Shown here one piece after another: positions 36,169 through 45,725 of a DNA stretch of 64,000 nt (positions are counted from its first letter, which is position 1; each line of letters starts with the position of its first letter). Below the pieces are notes generated by a model. It was not told the DNA's origin and ran no database searches. It was given only the letters and a program-made list of their open reading frames with translations. The stretch is from Chryseobacterium sp. (GTDB lineage Bacteria; Bacteroidota; Bacteroidia; Flavobacteriales; Weeksellaceae), in assembly GCA_031286615.1 (NCBI GenBank), contig JAITUA010000002.1, positions 248,001 to 312,000 of the forward strand. Direction: 5' to 3'. Made by a program: the position numbers and the translations under genes.

Positions 36169-37071
36169 CTAATTGGTGTTTTTTACAAGTTCAAGGAATT
36201 GAGATTCAAGAGATAATTTTTTCTTGGTCAGATGAGAAAGATAAATTCCTTTCTCTGCCAGTTTCTGATTCATTGCCGAAGCCGAAATAGATGCATCATC
36301 ACGGATCTGAGCTTTGATCAGATCACCATCCTGATTGATAGAAGAAAACCACTGAAGTTCATTCAAAGCATTTAAAAGTAAGGTAGTGTTATCTGCTTTC
36401 AATTCAAAATATCCATTGTTGGAAGTCATTTCATCCACTCTTCCGCAGTAAATGGAATTTCCTTCTTTCAATACAATCACATGGCTGCATATTTTTTCTA
36501 TTTCATCCAAAAGGTGGCTGGCAATGATGATTGTGATTCCCTGTTTTGCGATATCACTGATGATTTCTCTGATCTGAATAATTCCTTCCGGATCCAGTCC
36601 GTTGGTTGGTTCATCTAATATCATTACTTCAGGGTTGTTCAGCATCGCCGAAGCAATGGCAAGACGCTGTTTCATTCCCAGAGAAAAAGTTTTGAAAGTA
36701 TCTTTTTTTCTTTCAAACAGATTCACGGTCTTCAGAACTTCGTCAATTCTTGAATAGGGAACATTTTTAATTTCTGCTACAATCTTAAGATTGGTTTCCG
36801 CACTTAAATAAGGATAAAAGTTGGGCTGTTCGATAATCGCACCGATCTTTTTTAAAGTTTCCGGATCAGTTCCTTTTTTACCAAACCAGAACCAATCTCC
36901 GCTGGTAGGGTTGATGGTTGAAAGCAGCATCCCGAAAGTCGTGGATTTTCCGCTTCCATTCGGACCCAAAAGCCCATAGACATTTCCTTTTTCAACGTCA
37001 AAAGAGATATTGTTGACCACAACTCTTTTGAATTTTTTCGTTAAATTTTTTACTGATAAAATCTTTTCCAT
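36169..37071 (-). CDS. ABC transporter ATP-binding protein
   Basis: 300 residues from ATG 37071 (MEKILSVKNL); an open frame continues 37 codons upstream but has no family similarity and would reach into the neighbouring promoter region. Walker A is GPNGSGKST, signature FSLGMKQRLAIA, Walker B VMILDEPTNGLDP, with the switch histidine in IIIASHLLDEIEKI. It energises the permease encoded 2 bases downstream. The C-terminal 80 residues are longer than the minimal domain and are typical for exporters of the lantibiotic or Nat type. Confidence 0.93.
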   Translation of the reverse strand: MEKILSVKNLTKKFKRVVVNNISFDVEKGNVYGLLGPNGSGKSTTFGMLLSTINPTSGDWFWFGKKGTDPETLKKIGAIIEQPNFYPYLSAETNLKIVAEIKNVPYSRIDEVLKTVNLFERKKDTFKTFSLGMKQRLAIASAMLNNPEVMILDEPTNGLDPEGIIQIREIISDIAKQGITIIIASHLLDEIEKICSHVIVLKEGNSIYCGRVDEMTSNNGYFELKADNTTLLLNALNELQWFSSINQDGDLIKAQIRDDASISASAMNQKLAEKGIYLSHLTKKKLSLESQFLELVKNTN

Positions 37072-37160
37072 GTAATTTGTTTTACATAGTAGTAGTCTAT
37101 ATAAATTAGATAATGTTACAGAATTATCATAAATCAATATTAATTTATGGGTAAATACAT

Positions 37161-37168
37161 TAAATTTG
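37161..37168 (+). promoter_or_regulatory. TAnnTTTG promoter element for the AAA ATPase gene
   Basis: Reads TAAATTTG, 19 bases before the ATG at 37188. Confidence 0.45.
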
Positions 37169-37187
37169 ATAGAATTAATCAAGACTT

Positions 37188-38543
37188 ATGAAGCTAATTG
37201 AACTGGCAGAAGAACTCAATGTTTCTGCAGAAGCCATAAAACAGTTTATACAGGATTTCGATCTGGAATTGGTAGAATGCATCAGTACCAATTTTGAAGT
37301 AAAGGACGATTTTGAAAAATTTGCCCGCGAAAATATAGACTTTTTAAGGTTATACGAAAAAGATCTGGATAAGAATAAAACACTGGAGCAGATTGCCAAA
37401 GTAATTAATCAGCCTAAAGAAAAGGTTGAAAAGGTGATTAAAGATAATAACCTCAATATTTTTGATAACGGTTTTTTCAAATCCTCAATATCAAGCTATG
37501 GAATTGATAACAAATTGGGAGGAAACTACCAGTTTGTCTATGATTATTTCGGGCACAAAACCAGCTTGCAGCAAAGAGATTTTATAGGATACAGAGATTT
37601 GTTCTTTTACACCTCTACTGTTTTGGAGCCATTCCTGAATCCGCAGCAGATTAAAGACTGGGGGATCAACAAACCTGCAGGAATTATTCTGTATGGACCT
37701 CCGGGAAGTGGTAAAATATTTTGGGCGAATAAAATTGCTGAGATTATCGGATATCAATTTAAAGAAGTCAAGAAACACTATCTGGGAACATCTTTGATTG
37801 ACGGAAATGAAATCAATTTCAGTGATTTTCTGCTGAGCATGATGAAAGAAAACAAAATGCTTCTTTTCATGGATGATTTTGACGAAATTATGATGCAGAG
37901 AAAAGCTGAAACCGATATTGCTTCATGCAATCTGGAAGCTCAGGAACTTATTCTTCATTATATAGGAAAATTTGAAAAAGAAGGTGTTTTGATGGTAGGT
38001 TCTGCCAATTCTGTTTCAGAAATAGACGAAGAAATTCTTGCTCCGGGAAGATTTGATGTAATGATTCCGATCTTTCCACCTAATGCCTCAGAACGTTCGG
38101 AGATCATTTTATATGCAATGACCAGAGGGCTTGAAGAAGATTCTTTACTATATAAGATACTTAAAAACAACAAAGCAGATAAAGTCCCTTTCTGGCATGA
38201 AATATCCGGTAAGATGCGGGCTTTCAGTAATACCATGCTGATCGATTTCACCCAAAGCTTAAAGAAAAGAATCAAAAATCTATATCAGAGAACCAGAAAT
38301 GAAAAGCTGAAGATTGATCAGAATCTTTTGAATGGAGCACTGAGAGATGCAGGTTCAAAACTTACCGAAGAATATCTGGATCAGGTAGCCCGATTCCTGG
38401 CGGATGCCATTATCAATAATTTTGATGACTTCAAGTTGAGAATTCAGGCTTTGAAAAATGAACTGGAAACCTATAGAATTGTTGAAGAACCACAAAGAGC
38501 CATAGGATTTCAGCATAATGAGGAGGAGAAAGATAAGGGGTAA
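37188..38543 (+). CDS. Divergent AAA ATPase with an IF2-N-like N-terminal domain
   Basis: 451 residues. Residues 1-60 (MKLIELAEELNVSAEAIKQF ...) resemble the small helical IF2-N domain that starts bacterial translation factor IF2; a similar segment follows (about 64-90). The AAA core has a P-loop GPPGSGKI (170-177), where the last residue, normally Thr or Ser, is Ile177. Walker B is LLFMDDFDE with Asp instead of the usual Glu after the first Asp. Sensor 1 (GSAN, 271-274) and the GRFD arginine region (287-290) are intact. The C-terminal 150 residues are helical. Target and partner are unknown; the substitutions suggest weakened or altered ATP use. Confidence 0.85.
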   Translation: MKLIELAEELNVSAEAIKQFIQDFDLELVECISTNFEVKDDFEKFARENIDFLRLYEKDLDKNKTLEQIAKVINQPKEKVEKVIKDNNLNIFDNGFFKSSISSYGIDNKLGGNYQFVYDYFGHKTSLQQRDFIGYRDLFFYTSTVLEPFLNPQQIKDWGINKPAGIILYGPPGSGKIFWANKIAEIIGYQFKEVKKHYLGTSLIDGNEINFSDFLLSMMKENKMLLFMDDFDEIMMQRKAETDIASCNLEAQELILHYIGKFEKEGVLMVGSANSVSEIDEEILAPGRFDVMIPIFPPNASERSEIILYAMTRGLEEDSLLYKILKNNKADKVPFWHEISGKMRAFSNTMLIDFTQSLKKRIKNLYQRTRNEKLKIDQNLLNGALRDAGSKLTEEYLDQVARFLADAIINNFDDFKLRIQALKNELETYRIVEEPQRAIGFQHNEEEKDKG

Positions 38544-38568
38544 GAGAATTGAGGGTTTAGAGTTCAAG

Positions 38569-38600
38569 GTTTAAAGTTTAAAGTTTAAAGTTTAAAGTTT
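38569..38600. repeat. GTTTAAA tandem heptamers
   Basis: Four perfect copies of GTTTAAA plus GTTT, with degenerate copies just before (GGGTTTAGAGTTCAAG). Between the AAA ATPase and the oxidoreductase gene. Confidence 0.9.
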
Positions 38601-38688
38601 GAGGTTTCTGGTTTTATGATCTATCTTTTATCAGATATGAATTCTTCATGAATACATTTTACACATATACATTTTATAAAAATCACTC

Positions 38689-39795
38689 ATGAACAGCATC
38701 TGGGAACTGGACACTTTCTACAGAAAAAGAGATATAATCATCATTGGTGCCGGATTTTCCGGGCTCTGGACAGCCATATCCATTAAGGAGAAATATCCTG
38801 AAAAATCTGTTCTCATCATTGAGCGGAATACCATTCCACTGGGAGCTTCAACGAGGAATGCAGGGTTTGCTTGTTTCGGAAGCCTTACCGAAGTTATTGC
38901 TGATTCACAGAAAATGGGTTGGGAGAAAATTCTGGAGCTTGTTAAAATGAGATTTGACGGACTTCGGAAAATTCAACATTATTTTAAAAATGATGAAATA
39001 GATTTTGAACTTACTGGCGGTTATGAAATTTTAAACAATGAAGAACCTTTATCCCAAATTGATGCTGTTAATAAAAAGCTGAAAGCAATCACTGGTCTGG
39101 ATCAAACATATACTCTGAAACAGAACAAAATACAGGAATTCGGGTTGGGAAAATCTGCATTTCTGATTGAAAACCCTTGTGAAGGAAGTCTGCATTCCGG
39201 AAAACTGCTGCAGAAATTGCTGGAAAAGTGTCATGAGCTGAAAGTAGAATTTTTATTCGGAACAGAAGTTGGAAATATTAAAGAAACAACCCATGAGATT
39301 GAGGTTTGTCTTCCTGATGATCTTTCTGTAAAAGCAGAAAAAATGATCTATTGTACCAACGCTTTTACATCCACATTTCTGGAAAAAGAAAATATCGTTC
39401 CCGCCCGCGGACAGATTCTTCTGACAGAACCCATAGAAGGACTAAAGCTGAAAGGAACTTTTCACTATGATGAAGGGTATTATTATTTCAGGAATCTCGG
39501 AAACCGGGTGTTATTGGGTGGTGGAAGAAATCAGGATTTTGAAACAGAAGAAACAACGGCTTTTGAAACGACAGAATTTTTACAAAATCATTTGGAAAAT
39601 TTTTTAAAAGAAGTCATACTTCCTTATAAAGACTTTAAAATAGCACTCCGCTGGTCAGGAATTATGGCGATGGGCGATGAAAAATCACCTATTGTAAAAC
39701 AGCTTTCAGAAAGACAGTTTTGCGCGGTAAGACTTTCAGGGATGGGTGTTGCTCTGGCTCCTAAAATGGGCGAAATAATGGCTGATATGATTTAA
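38689..39795 (+). CDS. FAD-dependent oxidoreductase (DAO family)
   Basis: 368 residues. N-terminal dinucleotide fold IIIGAGFSGLWTAISI followed by the acidic end of strand 2 (VLIIERN). Then STRNAGFACFGS, typical of glycine/D-amino-acid oxidase relatives (DAO), and a C-terminal FAD contact region RLSGMGVALAPKMGEIMADMI. Substrate unknown; similarity to PuuB-like amine oxidases is likely but unverified. It stands alone; the next gene starts 17 bases after the stop and may be co-transcribed. Confidence 0.85.
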   Translation: MNSIWELDTFYRKRDIIIIGAGFSGLWTAISIKEKYPEKSVLIIERNTIPLGASTRNAGFACFGSLTEVIADSQKMGWEKILELVKMRFDGLRKIQHYFKNDEIDFELTGGYEILNNEEPLSQIDAVNKKLKAITGLDQTYTLKQNKIQEFGLGKSAFLIENPCEGSLHSGKLLQKLLEKCHELKVEFLFGTEVGNIKETTHEIEVCLPDDLSVKAEKMIYCTNAFTSTFLEKENIVPARGQILLTEPIEGLKLKGTFHYDEGYYYFRNLGNRVLLGGGRNQDFETEETTAFETTEFLQNHLENFLKEVILPYKDFKIALRWSGIMAMGDEKSPIVKQLSERQFCAVRLSGMGVALAPKMGEIMADMI

Positions 39796-39812
39796 AATAA
39801 AGAGGTATAGCA

Positions 39813-40298
39813 ATGAAATACTTACCTTACGAACGCATTACTTACAAAACAAATTTGTCTGAACAGGAAGTTTTAACAAGACTTTCGGGCTTTGTAGAAC
39901 CCAAAAAATCCGGCTTAGGGAGAAATCCCATAAAGGATTATGAAGGTTCCATCAATAAAAATAGGTTTGACATCAGCAGAGTAATTAAAAACAGAAATTC
40001 TTTTCTTCCTCAGATTAATGGGGCCATTCAGGAAAATAACTACGGAACAGAAATCGAGGTGACCATGAAATTGGATGTACTTGTATTTATTTTTCTCATA
40101 TTTTGGTGCTCAATTGCAATTGGTATATTCATAACGATAGGTTTAACAGAGAAAATAATGTCACTGGAATTTTTCATGCCTCTATTGATGCTATTGTTTG
40201 TCTATGCTTTAGCTATGGTAGGTTTCAAAATAGAAAGTAAAAAGTCAAAAGAATACCTTAGAAAAAACTTTGAAGCCGAAATCATCAGAGAATCGTGA
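39813..40298 (+). CDS. Hypothetical two-helix membrane protein
   Basis: 161 residues. A charged N-terminal half (about 1-85) with ERITYKTNLSEQEVLTRLSGF, then two membrane helices (about 90-112 and 118-142) and a short basic cytosolic tail. I know no family. It may be co-transcribed with the oxidoreductase. Confidence 0.6.
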   Translation: MKYLPYERITYKTNLSEQEVLTRLSGFVEPKKSGLGRNPIKDYEGSINKNRFDISRVIKNRNSFLPQINGAIQENNYGTEIEVTMKLDVLVFIFLIFWCSIAIGIFITIGLTEKIMSLEFFMPLLMLLFVYALAMVGFKIESKKSKEYLRKNFEAEIIRES

Positions 40299-40398
40299 GT
40301 TCTGATTAATTTATGAAACCTTAATAAATCTCCAACCGAACTCAAAACTTTAACCCCGGAACTTTAAACACAAAATGCTCCACTCTAAAAGAATTCCT

Positions 40399-40406
40399 TA
40401 TTTTTG
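40399..40406 (+). promoter_or_regulatory. TAnnTTTG promoter element for prfB
   Basis: Reads TATTTTTG, 15 bases before the GTG start. Confidence 0.5.
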
Positions 40407-40421
40407 TAAAAAGAAAAATTC

Positions 40422-41534
40422 GTGATTAACAACGACCAGATAAAAGAAGTTCAATCCAGGATTGAAGACTTACACAGATACCTTCAGATTGAAAAAAAGA
40501 AGATAGAAATTGCCAATGATGATGAAAAAACTGCAGCCCCTGAATTTTGGGACAACCCGAAAACTGCTGAAGCATTCTTAAAACAGCTTCGTTCCAAGAA
40601 AAAATGGGTGGAAAGTTATGATGAAATTCAGACGCAGTTTGAAGATATACAGGTTTTAGTGGATTTTGCGAAAGAAGATCCGGATTCTGAAAAAGAATTG
40701 GATGAGACATTTCCGCAGTTGGTTGAAAAAATTGAGGACCTTGAATTCAAAAATATGCTTTCCAATGAAGGAGATGAGCTTTCTGCTGTCCTTCAGATCA
40801 CAGCTGGAGCAGGAGGTACAGAAAGCTGCGACTGGGCATCTATGCTGATGAGAATGTACACCATGTGGGCTGAAAAACAAGGATATAAAATCCGTGAGCT
40901 GAATTTTCAGGAGGGTGATGTAGCCGGTGTGAAGACAGTTACCCTTGAAATTGAAGGGGAATTTGCTTTTGGATATTTAAGAGGGGAAAATGGGGTGCAC
41001 CGTTTAGTAAGAATTTCGCCTTTCGACAGTAATGCGAAGCGTCATACCAGCTTTGTTTCCGTATATGTTTATCCTTTAGTAGATGATACGATCGAAATTA
41101 ATATTAACCCTGCCGATATCTCTTTTGAAACGATGAGGTCTTCCGGAGCAGGTGGGCAGAACGTAAACAAGGTAGAAACTGCTGTACGTCTTCGTCACGC
41201 ACCAACCGGAATTATCATTGAAAACTCAGAATCCCGTTCCCAACTTCAAAATAAAGAAAAAGCAATGCAGCTCCTTCGTTCAAGATTATACGAAATGGAA
41301 CTGGAAGAACGTATGAAGGCAAGAAATGAGATAGAAGCCAATAAAATGAAGATCGAGTGGGGAAGCCAGATCCGAAATTATGTAATGCACCCGTACAAAC
41401 TCGTAAAAGATGTACGCTCAGGTCATGAAACTTCAGATGTAGATGCCGTAATGAATGGAAATCTTACCCCATTCTTAAAAGCATTTCTAATGGCCGATGG
41501 GACGGCGGTTTCGGATGATGACCTTGACTTGTAA
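40422..41534 (+). CDS. prfB: Peptide chain release factor 2
   Basis: 370 residues. Recognises UAA and UGA stop codons (SPF at 199-201) and releases the chain with the GGQ motif (244-246). The start is GTG at 40422: an in-frame TAA at 40407-40409 excludes anything earlier, and no ATG lies between it and the core. E. coli prfB has a programmed +1 frameshift at codon 26; at the equivalent site here (residues 20-22, YLQ, codons TAC CTT CAG) there is no stop, so the gene is read straight through and lacks that autoregulation. Confidence 0.95.
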   Translation: MINNDQIKEVQSRIEDLHRYLQIEKKKIEIANDDEKTAAPEFWDNPKTAEAFLKQLRSKKKWVESYDEIQTQFEDIQVLVDFAKEDPDSEKELDETFPQLVEKIEDLEFKNMLSNEGDELSAVLQITAGAGGTESCDWASMLMRMYTMWAEKQGYKIRELNFQEGDVAGVKTVTLEIEGEFAFGYLRGENGVHRLVRISPFDSNAKRHTSFVSVYVYPLVDDTIEININPADISFETMRSSGAGGQNVNKVETAVRLRHAPTGIIIENSESRSQLQNKEKAMQLLRSRLYEMELEERMKARNEIEANKMKIEWGSQIRNYVMHPYKLVKDVRSGHETSDVDAVMNGNLTPFLKAFLMADGTAVSDDDLDL

Positions 41535-41596
41535 AAATCATGTTTGAATTTTAGTTAAAATCTTATAATTAATTTTTGTTTCAGACATTTTAGACT

Positions 41597-41604
41597 TATT
41601 TTTG
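41597..41604 (+). promoter_or_regulatory. TAnnTTTG promoter element for the DedA gene
   Basis: Reads TATTTTTG, 16 bases before the ATG at 41621. Confidence 0.45.
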
Positions 41605-41620
41605 TTGTTCATCGATATTT

Positions 41621-42316
41621 ATGGAAGATTTCAATAGCTGGAAGGATTTATTAAACCCGGAGTTTTATATTAAAATGGGAGGGTTTTGGCTTATTTTGTT
41701 TATCGTATTTGCTGAAACAGGACTTTTTGTAGGGTTTTTCCTACCAGGAGATTCACTTTTGTTCGTTTCAGGGATTTATGCCGTTGAAATCATCAAAGAG
41801 ACTTTTGGCTCTACAGGGAGCGATTTCTTAGATACTACATTATTAGCTTCAGGAGTAGCTCTTGCCGCTATTATTGGAAATGAAGTAGGATATTATTTCG
41901 GAAGAAAGGCTGGGCCTGCTTTATATAAAAGACCGGATTCAATGCTTTTCAAGAAAAAATACCTTTACCAGGCTCATGATTTCTTTGAAAAACACGGAGC
42001 ATTAGCAATTATTATGGCCAGATTCTTACCTGTTGTAAGAACTTTTACACCCATTGTAGCAGGAATTGTAAAGATGGATAAAAAAGAGTTTTTAAGAGAT
42101 AATATTATTGGTGCCGTGCTATGGTCATTCATTTTGATCTTTGCCGGACATTATCTGGATAAACTGTTTATGGAGCAGTTTGGAATCAACCTAAAAGAAA
42201 AGCTGGAATATATCATTATTGTAATTGTTCTGGTGACAACGCTTCCGGTGATCTTCAAATTTGTATTCGGGAAAAAAGAGGATCTTTCCAAATATGAGGA
42301 TCAGGACTTTGAATAA
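41621..42316 (+). CDS. DedA-family inner-membrane protein
   Basis: 231 residues. Membrane segments near 18-45, 68-90, 140-165 and 185-205, with the DedA signatures ETGLFVGFFLPGDSLLF, GNEVGYYFGRKAG and FEKHGALAIIMARFLPVVRTFTPIVAG. Members are thought to flip phospholipids or undecaprenyl phosphate, needing proton motive force. Single gene with a terminator. Confidence 0.93.
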   Translation: MEDFNSWKDLLNPEFYIKMGGFWLILFIVFAETGLFVGFFLPGDSLLFVSGIYAVEIIKETFGSTGSDFLDTTLLASGVALAAIIGNEVGYYFGRKAGPALYKRPDSMLFKKKYLYQAHDFFEKHGALAIIMARFLPVVRTFTPIVAGIVKMDKKEFLRDNIIGAVLWSFILIFAGHYLDKLFMEQFGINLKEKLEYIIIVIVLVTTLPVIFKFVFGKKEDLSKYEDQDFE

Positions 42317-42340
42317 GAAATAATTCAATCAAAAATATAC

Positions 42341-42370
42341 AGCCATCTCAATAATGAGGTGGCTTTTTTA
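42341..42370 (+). terminator. Terminator of the DedA gene
   Basis: AGCCATCTCA / TGAGGTGGCT, 10 pairs with one G-T, then a T run. Confidence 0.92.
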
Positions 42371-42394
42371 TGTATGAGAAATGTTTTTTTACCA

Positions 42395-42590
42395 CGCAAA
42401 ACTTGCAAGGTTATTATGATCCGTTACTTTTCGTTCGCAGAGGCGCTTCACTTAGCTAAGTAATCTACTTTGTTGAACGAAGTGTCTTTGTGATCAATAG
42501 AATATGAGCTTTAAAATTTTTTTGTGAACGTAGTGTTTTTTAAATACATCTGCCAGACAAAAATTTTTTATGCCGGATACTTAAAAGATT
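42395..42590. repeat. Degenerate palindromic intergenic repeat
   Basis: Contains TTTTCGTTCGCAGAGGCGCTTCACTTAGCTAAG and TTGAACGAAGTGTCTTTGTGA in pieces that match the element at 28982-29142 only loosely. With the DedA terminator it occupies the 331-base gap. Boundaries are uncertain. Confidence 0.5.
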
Positions 42591-42646
42591 CTTATGAACG
42601 AATTGTTGAAAATAGTAGTTTAATTATTTATTGCATTAAATAATAG

Positions 42647-43516
42647 CTATTTTTTGATCCATTCCAGAATGTTGGGATAGATGATGCTGTCTCTTTTTCT
42701 TTTACTGAAGAACCTTGGAGCATGGCCTGCTCCTTTCATAAAGATAAACTTGTGTGGAATATTCATTTGGGTAAGCGCTGAGTCCATAGCAATCCCCTGA
42801 TGCTGATTGACAAGAAAATCATTGTTACCCTGAAACAGGAGGGTAGGAACATTAGTAATATTCGCAATAGGGCTGGCTTCTCTGAAGGCTTCAGAAACCT
42901 TTTTCCGGTCAAACTTACTGCCTACTACCTTTTGAAAAGTGGAAGAAGTATATTTGGAATAAAAAGATTTAAGATATTCAGAGCTGTAAAAATCTGTTGG
43001 TCCACTCAGAGAAATAATCTTTTTGATCTGATCAGAATGCTGATATCCGTAGAGTAATGCCAGATGTCCGCCGGCACTTTCTCCAAGAAGAATATAATTG
43101 TTGGGCAGAAGTTCTGCTTTTTCCGTTAAAGAATTGAATTTTTCAATCGCCAGACCAATATCCTCAAGCTGCTGTTTATAAGTGATTTTTTTCTTTGCAG
43201 AAACTAACCGATAATTCATACTGATACTCGGAATCCTGTTTTCAAAAAGCATTTTCTGAACCTGTATCATGTGTTCCTTTTTACCTAAAGTCCAGGCGCC
43301 ACCATGAACGATAAGAACAACGGGAGAGTCTTCAGCATAATCTTTGGGAAGAAAGACATCCATTTTCTGTCTTTTGTGCTCACCATATTTTAAATTGTAA
43401 ATTTTCTGCTGGCCTCCGGGACCTACCCAGACTCTGAACTTCGTATTGCAGGACTGCATCAGAAAACCGAAACATCCCATTACGAAAAAATGATACCTGA
43501 GAATGAGCTTTTTCAT
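42647..43516 (-). CDS. Lipoprotein alpha/beta hydrolase (BD-FAE type)
   Basis: 289 residues. Lipoprotein signal with lipobox LMQSC (Cys 23). Oxyanion motif HGGAW, nucleophile elbow GESAGGHLALL, acid in FQGNNDFLVNQHQG and histidine in GAGHAPRFF. It belongs to the bacterial esterase/lipase group related to kynurenine formamidase and feruloyl esterases; substrate unknown. Localised at the cell envelope. It stands alone, 52 bases from the next gene on the same strand. Confidence 0.87.
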   Translation of the reverse strand: MKKLILRYHFFVMGCFGFLMQSCNTKFRVWVGPGGQQKIYNLKYGEHKRQKMDVFLPKDYAEDSPVVLIVHGGAWTLGKKEHMIQVQKMLFENRIPSISMNYRLVSAKKKITYKQQLEDIGLAIEKFNSLTEKAELLPNNYILLGESAGGHLALLYGYQHSDQIKKIISLSGPTDFYSSEYLKSFYSKYTSSTFQKVVGSKFDRKKVSEAFREASPIANITNVPTLLFQGNNDFLVNQHQGIAMDSALTQMNIPHKFIFMKGAGHAPRFFSKRKRDSIIYPNILEWIKK

Positions 43517-43568
43517 TAATTAAAATTACAAAAAAATTGATGTATTGTCAATGATAGATATCAGAATA

Positions 43569-44960
43569 TTAAAGTCTTTCAGCGGTTTTTGATGAAAGTC
43601 CTTTTTTGATGCTGATAACATCTTTTTCTCCCTTCTTGATAATAAAAGAAATTTCGCTGTCATCATCCTGCAGGAAAAACACATCCTCTTTTTCGGCCAG
43701 CATTCTCACTTTGGGAATAGTACTGCTCTGAATAAAGAGCTGACCGTTTTCATACAGAACATGAATAATACTGTCGTCCGCAAGTTTATAATTACCGGCA
43801 TATTTTTTAAGTAAATCAGTACTTAAAGTGACTTCTTTCTTAGGTTGTGGAAGAGTATAGGTTTGATCTAAAAGGGCTGCTAAAATAGTGTTCCCAGCTT
43901 TTTCCAGTTTTTTACTCGTGATATTATTGAGAAGAATAATGCTGAGATCCTCTTCAGGAAGCATAGCAAAATAGCTTGTAGAACCTTCTATATTTCCACC
44001 ATGATTGATGAGTTTTTTTCCATACAGATCGTCAATAAACCATCCGTAACCATAGCCGCTCAAATAAGGTGTTGTTGCTTTTTTAAATGCCTCTTTGGAA
44101 ACAATTTTATAATCTCTCAATCCTTTATAATACTTGTAAAGGTCTTCAGCCGTACTGTAGATCTGCCCTGCAGGACCTGTCAATGTAGAATTCCAGACTT
44201 CTGTTTTTTCCTGTTTTGTTTTTGAAATATATGAATAGGGAACTGTTTTATACGGGCTTTTCAGGATCAAGTAGTTAAATCCGGTGTGGGTCATCTTCAA
44301 AGGATTTAAAATGTTTTTCCTTATTGCATCTTCATAAGAAAGTCCCGTTATTTTTTCAATAATAATTCCTAGCAGAATATAGCCTGAATTGGTATATGAG
44401 AATTGAGTACCCGGTTCAAAAGCCAGAGGTTCATTTTTAAAATAAGAAAGCTCTTTATCTTTGGTAATACTTTTTCCGGTGTGAAGCAGACTGAAATATT
44501 CCTTGTTTTGTAATACTTCGTAGATGCCCGAACTGTGGGTAAGGAGGTGTTCAATGGTGATTTCATTTCCTCTCGGATAATCGGGAATAAACTTTGAGAT
44601 AGGATCATGTATAGAAAGTTTTCCTTCTTCACTTAATTTTACAATCATTAATGCTGTGAAAGATTTGGTCAAAGAAGCAATCTGATAGACACTTTCGTTC
44701 CGATTGGGGATCTTTTTTTCTGCATTTTGCCATCCGTAAGACTTTTCAAAAATAATTTTATTCTGATAATGGATTAAAGCTGTTCCATTAAATTTATTGA
44801 TAGCTGCATATGCCCTTATAATACTGTCTATTTCCTGCTTTTTCTTTTCCTGATCTATAGTGCTGATATTCGCTTCAGTCTGGGCTTTTAAAGGAGAGCA
44901 AAATATGCTGAACATAATAACAGAACATATTAAGACTAAAATAGAGGATTGACGTCGCAT
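43569..44960 (-). CDS. Exported beta-lactamase-family serine hydrolase
   Basis: 463 residues with a signal peptide (IMFSIFCSPLKAQ, about 1-26). The class C beta-lactamase fold has S96-x-x-K99 in ASLTKS, Y189-x-N191 in YTNSGY and an HGG in INHGGNIEG. After the catalytic domain a C-terminal beta domain of about 100 residues (KKYAGNYKLADDSIIHV) is typical for this DUF3471-like group. Such enzymes are esterases or peptidases rather than antibiotic resistance enzymes. No regulatory partner nearby. Confidence 0.88.
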   Translation of the reverse strand: MRRQSSILVLICSVIMFSIFCSPLKAQTEANISTIDQEKKKQEIDSIIRAYAAINKFNGTALIHYQNKIIFEKSYGWQNAEKKIPNRNESVYQIASLTKSFTALMIVKLSEEGKLSIHDPISKFIPDYPRGNEITIEHLLTHSSGIYEVLQNKEYFSLLHTGKSITKDKELSYFKNEPLAFEPGTQFSYTNSGYILLGIIIEKITGLSYEDAIRKNILNPLKMTHTGFNYLILKSPYKTVPYSYISKTKQEKTEVWNSTLTGPAGQIYSTAEDLYKYYKGLRDYKIVSKEAFKKATTPYLSGYGYGWFIDDLYGKKLINHGGNIEGSTSYFAMLPEEDLSIILLNNITSKKLEKAGNTILAALLDQTYTLPQPKKEVTLSTDLLKKYAGNYKLADDSIIHVLYENGQLFIQSSTIPKVRMLAEKEDVFFLQDDDSEISFIIKKGEKDVISIKKGLSSKTAERL

Positions 44961-45093
44961 AATATCAGATTTAAAAAACGGTTAAAAGTAAGCAGATTTT
45001 TGTTATGTTGTTAATACATAATTTATTATCTATAAGAGTTTGAATACTCAACTGCGGATAGCTTTATAATTTATCCGGTAATTGTATAGCAAG

Positions 45094-45570
45094 CTATAAG
45101 TTTTCAGCATAGCGACTCAGGGAATTATTGTATCTGGGCAAATGTTTTGAAATTGCTTTCAACGCTAGTGATAATGCTTCTTTGTATTCTCCCGCTGAAG
45201 AGAGGGACAGTGCTAAAAAAGAGTCTACCGCATCATTCAGTTCATCAGAATAATTAGTTTTTTCTTCCCTTAAAATATGAATACTTTCTTCTATCTTTCC
45301 ATTATTTCTTAAGGTACTTGCCAGTTGAATTCTTGCTCTTCTCCTTCTTAAGCCGGTTAGTCCATGGTCTAATGCCGATCTGTACAAGGGTTCCGCTTCC
45401 TTTTCATGTCCCGTTGAATCAAAAGCACATGCTTTTTCAAAATCAGCAATAGCCTGGGAATCCGTTAGTAATTCTGTGTGATTTTTAATTTGGTGAATAA
45501 ACTCTTCATTGCTTATTGTTCCGAGTTGTAGCCATATACTCTGTAATTGGGTTTCCCAGTTTTCATCCAT
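45094..45570 (-). CDS. Tetratricopeptide-repeat protein
   Basis: 158 residues from ATG 45570 (MDENWETQL). The 45615 start sometimes drawn for this frame is upstream of the promoter match at 45586-45593, so it cannot be on that transcript. Helical pairs such as GHEKEAEPLYRSALDHGLTG and GKIEESIHILREE, GEYKEALSLALKAI mark a TPR-5-like array. Probably a cytoplasmic scaffold; no partner identified. Confidence 0.85.
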   Translation of the reverse strand: MDENWETQLQSIWLQLGTISNEEFIHQIKNHTELLTDSQAIADFEKACAFDSTGHEKEAEPLYRSALDHGLTGLRRRRARIQLASTLRNNGKIEESIHILREEKTNYSDELNDAVDSFLALSLSSAGEYKEALSLALKAISKHLPRYNNSLSRYAENL

Positions 45571-45585
45571 TGGATAGATTTTAAA

Positions 45586-45593
45586 CAAAGATA
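45586..45593 (-). promoter_or_regulatory. TAnnTTTG promoter element that decides the TPR start
   Basis: Reads TATCTTTG on the minus strand, 15 bases before the ATG at 45570. Confidence 0.5.
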
Positions 45594-45683
45594 TAAAATA
45601 TTGAAAGCTGAGCATTGCTTAATCATTCTGATAATTTTCAAAATTATTGTCAGATTATGAATCTAAAAACGGAATTAAATATT

Positions 45684-45691
45684 TATTTTTG
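45684..45691 (+). promoter_or_regulatory. TAnnTTTG promoter element for the DUF808 gene
   Basis: Reads TATTTTTG, 34 bases before the ATG at 45726. Confidence 0.45.
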
Positions 45692-45725
45692 CTGAACTTA
45701 ACAAAGATTAAAAAATTATTAAAAT

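Noticed and set aside
40422-40520. Programmed frameshift in prfB
   Set aside because: No stop codon at the equivalent site; the frame is continuous.
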